Below, in pieces: positions 59,167-64,000 of a stretch of 64,000 bases of DNA (position 1 is the stretch's first letter; each line of letters opens with the position of its first letter). The stretch covers positions 736,942 through 800,941 of the forward strand of contig SMLU01000002.1 of the NCBI GenBank assembly GCA_007859745.1, written 5' to 3'. A program made the translations under genes and the position numbers. The notes under the pieces are model-generated. The model did not search any database. It was not told the origin of the DNA and saw nothing but the letters and a program-made list of their open reading frames with translations. Source of the stretch: Phycisphaerae bacterium RAS1. Its GTDB lineage: Bacteria; Planctomycetota; Phycisphaerae; UBA1845; Fen-1342.

Positions 59167-60129
59167 GTGAATAACGACGACTTCGCTTCAACCGGCCCCG
59201 CAATTCGCGCCTGGCTTCAAAATGAGCGTCGGCTGGGCGTGACCCATGTGAACGCTATCCTTCCCGCCGGCAACCCGGCGGCGCAGCCCGCCTCGGCCCA
59301 GCGAGCACCCGTCCCCGGCCCGGCTCCCCGCGCAACGCCTGCGCGTTCGGCGGTTTCCAGCGGCGATGGCGCCGTTGCGGCGACACCCGGCCGACGTGCA
59401 CCGCAGCCGGGCGGAATGCTCCCCGCGTTTGAATCCGTCGGCACGGCGCCCGGCGCCGCGCGACTGACGGTGATCCGCGATGATCCATCGTTGCCGCCGG
59501 TCGGCACACGCGAACTGAGCGAAAAGGATGCAGCCGAGGCTCTGGCGGAGCTGGATCGAAGCCATGTCCGCGGCTGCCGCAAGTGCGTGCTGCACGAGCG
59601 CCGCACGCAGACGGTCTTCGGCGTCGGGCGCGCCCGGCCGGACATCGTCTTCGTCGGCGAGGGCCCCGGCCAGGACGAGGACGAGCAGGGGTTCCCGTTC
59701 GTGGGCAAGGCCGGGCAGCTTCTGACGCGCATGATCGCGGCCATGACGCTGACGCGCGAGCAGGTGTACATCTGCAACATCGTCAAGTGCCGCCCGCCGG
59801 GCAATCGCACGCCGGTCGAGGAGGAGATGGCCGCTTGCTCGCCCTACCTGCTGCGTCAGCTCGCGATTCTGCGGCCGAAGGTGATTGTGGCGCTGGGCCG
59901 TCCGGCGTCGCAGTCGCTGCTGGCGACGACCATTCCCATTTCCAAGCTCCGCGGGCGCTTGCAGGATTTTCCGCCGCCGGAGCTGGCCGGGCTGGGCCTG
60001 CCGGCGGCGAAGATCATGCCGACGTTTCACCCGGCCTATCTGCTGCGTGTTCCGGGTGAAAAGGCCAAGGCGTGGGAGGATTTGCAGGAAGTGATGCGGT
60101 TTCTCGGGCTAAAACCGTCGTCGTTATAG
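59167..60129 (+). CDS. Uracil-DNA glycosylase, type 4/5 (iron-sulfur)
   Basis: This family excises uracil from DNA and holds a 4Fe-4S cluster. The 320-residue protein starts at GTG and has a low-complexity Ala/Pro-rich N-terminus (about 100 residues), then RGCRKCVLHERRTQTVFG, the active-site motif GEGPGQDEDEQGFPFVGKAG, CNIVKCRPPGNRTP with the later cysteine of AACSPYLLRQL, and the C-terminal HPAYLLRVPG. The four cysteines (CxxC, then two) match the cluster ligands. The long N-terminal region is unusual but seen in some relatives fused near DNA-polymerase-like proteins. Confidence 0.9.
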   Translation: MNNDDFASTGPAIRAWLQNERRLGVTHVNAILPAGNPAAQPASAQRAPVPGPAPRATPARSAVSSGDGAVAATPGRRAPQPGGMLPAFESVGTAPGAARLTVIRDDPSLPPVGTRELSEKDAAEALAELDRSHVRGCRKCVLHERRTQTVFGVGRARPDIVFVGEGPGQDEDEQGFPFVGKAGQLLTRMIAAMTLTREQVYICNIVKCRPPGNRTPVEEEMAACSPYLLRQLAILRPKVIVALGRPASQSLLATTIPISKLRGRLQDFPPPELAGLGLPAAKIMPTFHPAYLLRVPGEKAKAWEDLQEVMRFLGLKPSSL

Positions 60130-60176
60130 CGTGACGATCAGTGCCGCGAGTGCAGGAGAGCGCTGGCCGTCAGCCC

Positions 60177-60247
60177 GCGAAGCGCAAGCGAGCGCGGCTG
60201 CCGGCAGACCTGAACTCGCGCGGCAGCCGCGCTCGCTTGCGCTTCGC
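60177..60247. terminator. Family J long hairpin at a convergent junction
   Basis: Arms of 27 bases, GCGAAGCGCAAGCGAGCGCG (60177 on) with GCTGCCG, and the exact inverse (60221-60247), flank a 17-base loop. It lies between the convergent uracil-DNA glycosylase and PilZ genes and shares its stem core with the hairpin at 25,758-25,815, so it may terminate transcription from both sides. Confidence 0.55.
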
Positions 60248-60292
60248 GTTCCGACGGGCGACGCAGCATCGCGCGCGGTCATTTGGATTTCG

Positions 60293-60634
60293 TCAGAGCG
60301 CGAACCCCGCCAACCCGATCTCGAATTCGTCACCCAGAATGCGGCGCAGGTGCGCCACCCGACCCGCAAATACCAGCGGCGGCTCATTGAAACGCGCGAT
60401 CTGCACCTCGACCCGTGCGCCGACGCCCGGCGCGGCCGCGGCCTGAATCGCCAGCCCCGAAGATGAGACATTCACAGTCGTCCCGACGAACTCGCGGCGC
60501 CCGTCCGCATCGGCGATCCGCAGCAAACAGGGAACGCGCATCGCCCGGCGGCTTTCGCATCGGCGTTGCGAGCGGGGCGGACTCACCGCGGCGTGTGCGG
60601 CGTGCGTCGATTGAAATGCGGCCGGTGCGAGCAT
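60293..60634 (-). CDS. PilZ-domain protein
   Basis: PilZ domains bind cyclic di-GMP. The 113-residue protein from the ATG at 60634 has the RxxxR motif (SRRAMRVPC) and NVSSSGLAI, matching [D/N]xSxxG, so the c-di-GMP site looks intact. It is a single-domain protein of the kind that modulates motility, pilus or polysaccharide systems. The frame is open upstream only through a family E repeat. Confidence 0.85.
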   Translation of the reverse strand: MLAPAAFQSTHAAHAAVSPPRSQRRCESRRAMRVPCLLRIADADGRREFVGTTVNVSSSGLAIQAAAAPGVGARVEVQIARFNEPPLVFAGRVAHLRRILGDEFEIGLAGFAL

Positions 60635-60660
60635 CGGTGGTCCATCCGTGCGGGAATTTG

Positions 60661-60716
60661 GGGTGGGACGGGCGTCTCGCCCGTCGCACGGGACGGGCGC
60701 GACGCCCGTCCCACCC
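60661..60716. repeat. Family E inverted repeat
   Basis: GGGTGGGACGGGCGTCTCGC (60661 on) pairs with GGGCGCGACGCCCGTCCCAC (60696 on). It lies upstream of the PilZ gene. The 344-base spacer to the transposase (60,635-60,978) also contains the left end of the insertion sequence at 60,841 and nothing else gene-like. Confidence 0.85.
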
Positions 60717-60840
60717 ATGATGCACCGTTTTTCATTGGCTACACGAGCGTGCTTCTTCTATCGACCGATTCGGATACGCGCTGAAGCTGCGCACCACGTG
60801 AACCGCGCCGACTTCGGCGCCGGGACGCCCGAATACCGCC

Positions 60841-62443
60841 TAGCCCGCATATTTCATCAGTTGTCGCTTGGGCTGCCGGTTGCTGTGCGTTCGGGTTGGC
60901 GTGGGTTGTTTGTGTGGTTTGAGCGGTTTTGGCGCGCAGCGCCCCCTTACCCCCGGTCGCGATTCGGGCTGTTGGGGGCTACGCCGGGGCGGGTCGCCGG
61001 GGCGGGCCGGTGCGTAGGCGGGCGAGGATGCGGGCGAATAGTTCGTGCAGGGGATAGGCGCTCGACAGGTGCAGCACGACTCGCCGAACGCTGGTGACGA
61101 TCCGCGCGGCGACCTTGAAGAGCCTGAGCCGGATGGTGTCGGTCTGGGCCTGCGCCAGTTCGGTGTCGAGCAGCGCGGTGCGGCGCAGGTGCTCGACCAG
61201 CACGTAGGCGGCGCTCGACAGCAGCAGCCGGAATTGATTGGCGATGAACGCGTGGCAGCTGGTTCGGTCGGCGAACAGCATGAGCTGCTGCTCCTTGATG
61301 CGATTCTCCATCTCGCCGCGCTGCGTGTAGAGGTCGTCGTAGATCTGCTGCGGACGGCGATCGATGAGGTTGGTGACCACGAAGCGGACGTTCGGGCCTT
61401 GCGGCAGATGTTCGGCCTTCACGATCACGCGCCGCGCGCGATCCCAGGTCTGCGCGGCGTACTCGAATTCGTGGAAGTTGCGCACCTTCTGATTCGCGGC
61501 CTCGAATTGTGCCTGGGCCGCCGCCATCCACGGTGCGACCTGTTTTTCGAGCGTTTTGTTGCGCGCCAGGCCCAGCACGTACTGCACGTCGTGCCGGTCG
61601 CACCAGCGCATCAGCCGCCAGCGGCAGAAGCCCGAATCGCCGCGCACGATGATCCGCACCGCCGGCCAGACCTGCCGCAGCCGCGTCACCAGCAGCTTGA
61701 GAATCGCGGCGCTGTGCAGAGCCGCATCGATGTTGCTGGGCCGCAGATAGCTGACCAGCAGCCGATCGCCGCAGAACACGTACAGCGGCAAAAAGCAGTA
61801 GCAGTCGTAAAAGCCGTGAAAGAAGCGGCCGTCCTGTTTGCCATGCAGCGGGTCGTGCGTGGCGTCGAAGTCCAGCACCAGTTCCGCCGGGGGCGCGTCA
61901 TACGACGCGATGAACTGCCCGACCAGCGCCGCCGCCAGACGCCCCAGCGCTTTGCGATCGACGCGATTCTCCAGCCGGCACAGCGTCGGCGCGCTGGCCA
62001 GCGGCGCCGCGGCGTCAGGCGTCTGCTCGGCCAGAACCGCAAACAGCGGATCGCTGCGCAGCGTGGCGTGATCGTTCAGATCTTCGTAGCCCAGCGCGAT
62101 GCCGAAAATCCGCTGCGCCAACATCGTCCGCTGCGCATGCACAATCTTCGCCGGATCACGCGGATCAGTCAGACACCCGGCCAGCGCCTCGACCAGGCCC
62201 ACACGCCGATCCACTTCCCGCAGCAGCAACCCGCCCGCATCCGTCGTGAGCCGCCCACCCGCAAAATCGCCCACAATCTTCTGCCGCCCCAGACTGGAAA
62301 ACAGCAACCCCTGGCCGTTACACTCTGTCACACGTGGCCTCCTTGCCTGAACACTGGCGAACCTCTAGCAAGTCCCCAGTTTACAAGGCTTCGAGGCCAT
62401 GTCTATTTCAACGCAGCAACGAACTGATGAAATATCCGGGCTA
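60841..62443 (-). mobile_element. IS1380-family insertion sequence
   Basis: Terminal inverted repeats TAGCCCGCATATTTCATCAG (60841 on, continuing TT) and TAGCCCGGATATTTCATCAG read on the opposite strand from 62443 differ at one of 22 positions. They enclose one transposase gene. The 1.6 kb length fits IS1380. Both ends are flanked by GCC, but no convincing longer target duplication is seen. Confidence 0.88.
60979..62331 (-). CDS. IS1380-family DDE transposase
   Basis: The 450-residue protein begins with the family N-terminus (FAGGRLTTDAGGLLLREVDR). DDE residues are visible in LVLDFDATHDPLHGKQDG, RIIVRGDSGFCRWRLMRWC and QRGEMENRIKEQQLMLFADR. The conserved FFHGFYDCYCFLPLYVFCGD is typical. The frame is intact, so the element may be active. 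It lies wholly inside the terminal inverted repeats. Confidence 0.95.
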   Translation of the reverse strand: MTECNGQGLLFSSLGRQKIVGDFAGGRLTTDAGGLLLREVDRRVGLVEALAGCLTDPRDPAKIVHAQRTMLAQRIFGIALGYEDLNDHATLRSDPLFAVLAEQTPDAAAPLASAPTLCRLENRVDRKALGRLAAALVGQFIASYDAPPAELVLDFDATHDPLHGKQDGRFFHGFYDCYCFLPLYVFCGDRLLVSYLRPSNIDAALHSAAILKLLVTRLRQVWPAVRIIVRGDSGFCRWRLMRWCDRHDVQYVLGLARNKTLEKQVAPWMAAAQAQFEAANQKVRNFHEFEYAAQTWDRARRVIVKAEHLPQGPNVRFVVTNLIDRRPQQIYDDLYTQRGEMENRIKEQQLMLFADRTSCHAFIANQFRLLLSSAAYVLVEHLRRTALLDTELAQAQTDTIRLRLFKVAARIVTSVRRVVLHLSSAYPLHELFARILARLRTGPPRRPAPA

Positions 62444-62562
62444 GCCACAAGGAAAAACAACGTGACCCCCGCGTGACGCTCCGCCGCCGTTCTCACCCTC
62501 ATGGCAGGACCGGGACGCGAAGCCCGGCGATGCGAAGTGAGACGAGAACGCAGGAGCGAGCC

Positions 62563-62796
62563 ATGACCTGGAAACTGAACAACCTGACCCTGAAGGCGGC
62601 GATGAGTGGAATGATGCTGATCGGACTGATCGTGAGCGGCCTGGGTACCGTGGGCTGCGACGAGATCAACCCGGCCCGGCTGGCTGAAATCTACGCCCTG
62701 AACGCCCCCAGCGCCGTGCAGGACGCCGTCGCCACCGACGATGACAAGATGGACTTCCGCAGCGGAGTCATCCGTGGCTCGCCCCCGCGCCGCTAA
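62563..62796 (+). CDS. Small putative lipoprotein of unknown function
   Basis: The 77-residue product begins MTWKLNNLTLKAAMSGMMLI and has a hydrophobic stretch ending GLGTVGCDE, where the cysteine could be a lipidation site although the lipobox is imperfect (Thr at -3). The tail is acidic then basic, with no motif I recognise. CAGGAG precedes the ATG at 62563. It lies between the insertion sequence and metF. Confidence 0.5.
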   Translation: MTWKLNNLTLKAAMSGMMLIGLIVSGLGTVGCDEINPARLAEIYALNAPSAVQDAVATDDDKMDFRSGVIRGSPPRR

Positions 62797-62843
62797 AGCG
62801 CGGACCGGTCGCCGGCGCGGCGCCCACAACATCCATGATTCAC

Positions 62844-62875
62844 CGCTCGACGGCCGCGCAAGCGGCCGCCGAGCG
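62844..62875. terminator. Strong hairpin between convergent genes
   Basis: CGCTCGACGGCCGC, loop GCAA, GCGGCCGCCGAGCG gives a 13-pair stem with one A-C mismatch. It lies between the lipoprotein gene and metF, which converge. There is no U-tract in either direction. Confidence 0.45.
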
Positions 62876-62895
62876 AGTGCTCCGCGCCGGCGTCG

Positions 62896-63798
62896 TCAGA
62901 CAAACGTCCCGGCCGGCGTCCGCGCGGGCGGGTAGACCGCTCGAATCGCCGTCAGAATCGTCCGTGTCGCGGTCGACTTGTTGAGCGTGTAGAAGTGAAT
63001 CCCCGGCGCTCCGCGCTGCAGCAGCTCGAGGCACTGAGCGGTCGCGTGCGCCACGCCCAGCGACAACACCGAGTTCGGGTCGTCCTGAAGCCGGCGCAGC
63101 TCGGCCAGAAGTTCTTCCGGAATGCTCGCGCCGCACATCTGCGTAAAGCGCTCGACCTGCTTGACGTTCGTGATGGGCATGATGCCGGGAATGATCGGCA
63201 CCCCGATGCCCGCCGCCCGGCAGCGCGACACGAAGTCAAAGTAGAAGCGGTTGTCGAAGAAAAGCTGCGAAATCAGAAACTCGCACCCGGCGTCCACCTT
63301 CTTTCGCAGGTGCTCCAGGTCGTCCTCCAGGCTGGCCGCCTCGACGTGTTTCTCCGGGTAGCACGCGCCGCCCAGGCAAAACCCGAAGCGCTGCTTGGCG
63401 AAACCCGCCAACTCGCTGGCAAAGCGAAAGCCGTCCGGATGCGGTGTGAACGCGGCGTCGCCGCGCGGCGGGTCGCCGCGCAGCGCCAGCACATTGTCCA
63501 CCCGCGCGGCGGCCAGGCGTTCCAGCACGGCCCGGATTTCGTCTTGGCCCGCGCCGACGCAGGTGAGGTGCGCCATGGCCTCAATCTGGTAGTCCTGGCG
63601 AATGCGCGTCACCAGCTCGATCGTCCGCTCGCGCGTGCTCCCGCCGGCGCCGTACGTGACGGATATGTAGGTCGGGCGCAGCTCGCGCAAAGCGGCGATC
63701 GTGTCGCGCAGCGCGACCAGCCCGTTGTCGTCCTTGGGAGGGAAGAACTCGAATGAAATGGTCGGCCGGCCGCATGCCAGCAGTTCGCGGATGCGCAT
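62896..63798 (-). CDS. metF: 5,10-methylenetetrahydrofolate reductase
   Basis: MetF reduces methylene-THF to methyl-THF for methionine synthesis using FAD. The 300-residue TIM-barrel protein has ISFEFFPPKDD (catalytic Glu17), YISVTYGAGGSTRERT, MAHLTCVGAG, NVLALRGDPP and FLISQLFFDNRFYFDF. GAGGGAG before the ATG at 63798 fixes the start. No SAM riboswitch was recognised in the short upstream sequence. Confidence 0.96.
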   Translation of the reverse strand: MRIRELLACGRPTISFEFFPPKDDNGLVALRDTIAALRELRPTYISVTYGAGGSTRERTIELVTRIRQDYQIEAMAHLTCVGAGQDEIRAVLERLAAARVDNVLALRGDPPRGDAAFTPHPDGFRFASELAGFAKQRFGFCLGGACYPEKHVEAASLEDDLEHLRKKVDAGCEFLISQLFFDNRFYFDFVSRCRAAGIGVPIIPGIMPITNVKQVERFTQMCGASIPEELLAELRRLQDDPNSVLSLGVAHATAQCLELLQRGAPGIHFYTLNKSTATRTILTAIRAVYPPARTPAGTFV

Positions 63799-63923
63799 GA
63801 AGACTCCCTCGGCGGTTGACCGAGCCGAGGATTGTAGCGGAAGGTTCCAGGGCGCAGGGGCTGCTGGCTTCGCCTCTCGCACGACGGGGTGTGCCCAGAA
63901 ATGCGGTCAAGTCCGCTGGCTTG

Positions 63924-64000
63924 TCCGAACCCGCCGCGCCAAGCGGCGGGGTGACGTCCGGGCGCGTTCACGGCGGCGCTTCGCAGATTGGCGCCATGCG
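63924..64000. repeat. Family B element, cut by the window edge
   Basis: CCGAACCCGCCGCGCCAAGC (63924 on) is followed by GTGACGTCCGGGCGCGTTC. The inverted partner would lie outside the window. The flank CCGCTGGCTTGTCCGAACCC matches the copy at 56,980. Confidence 0.75.

Noticed and set aside
60836-62448. A 4-5 base target duplication flanking the IS1380 element
   Set aside because: Only GCC is shared on both sides; the next bases differ, so a duplication cannot be claimed.
63799-63923. SAM riboswitch upstream of metF
   Set aside because: No conserved SAM aptamer pattern was recognised in the 125 bases before the family B element.

Overview
The window is a high-GC bacterial chromosome segment that most resembles a planctomycete. 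This is an inference from gene content: several secreted proteins end in dockerin-type calcium-binding repeats although no cellulosome genes are present, one secreted oxidase carries DNRLRE-like and 'GACC' repeat modules, and nearly every intergenic space holds a short inverted-repeat element. No taxonomic marker was compared with a database.

Region 1 (1-18,141, minus strand) is the fused S10-spc-alpha ribosomal cluster, read from a good sigma-70-like promoter at 18,114-18,141: rpsJ, rplC, rplD, rplW, two non-ribosomal genes (a dockerin protein and a helical exported protein), rplB, rpsS, rplV, rpsC, rplP, rpmC, rpsQ, rplN, rplX, rplE, rpsN, rpsH, rplF, rplR, rpsE, rplO, secY, adk, map, rpmJ, rpsM, rpsK, rpsD, rpoA and rplQ (cut by the window edge). 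No rpmD or infA is found at the usual places. Seven kinds of inverted-repeat element sit between these genes.

Region 2 (18,600-33,700) is mixed: an acetyl-CoA hydrolase/transferase fused to a GNAT domain, a secreted dockerin protein, a secreted protein with four zinc-ribbon-like repeats, an Rrf2 regulator, a LacI-type regulator divergent from a GH144-like beta-glucanase with a perfect palindrome on its -10 box, an RND efflux pump, the magnesium transporter MgtE, a YHS-like exported protein and 4-hydroxyphenylpyruvate dioxygenase.

Region 3 (34,016-47,191, plus strand) is the most striking part: eight tightly packed, often overlapping genes for exported proteins of the amidohydrolase (imidazolonepropionase-like) superfamily, nine domains in all. 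Only one (42,732-44,105) keeps a plausible full metal-ligand set. The other domains keep the fold's framing motifs but have lost some or all metal-binding histidines, so they look like pseudoenzymes; one has gained a Cys/His-rich insertion exactly where the HxH motif should be. In four genes the N-terminus, including signal-peptide codons, is encoded by intergenic repeat elements. A MoxR-type AAA+ ATPase follows at 47,317.

Region 4 (48,300-64,000) holds Ada, a REP-associated tyrosine transposase with its REP/REPIN palindromes, a GspE/PilB ATPase, a dockerin-bearing multicopper oxidase, an S41-like protease, a metallophosphoesterase with degenerate motifs, a type-4/5 uracil-DNA glycosylase, a PilZ protein, a complete-looking IS1380-family element, a small putative lipoprotein and metF.

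At least eleven repeat families recur (called A-K below). They lie at most convergent gene junctions, supply stop codons to several genes, and in places have become protein-coding.
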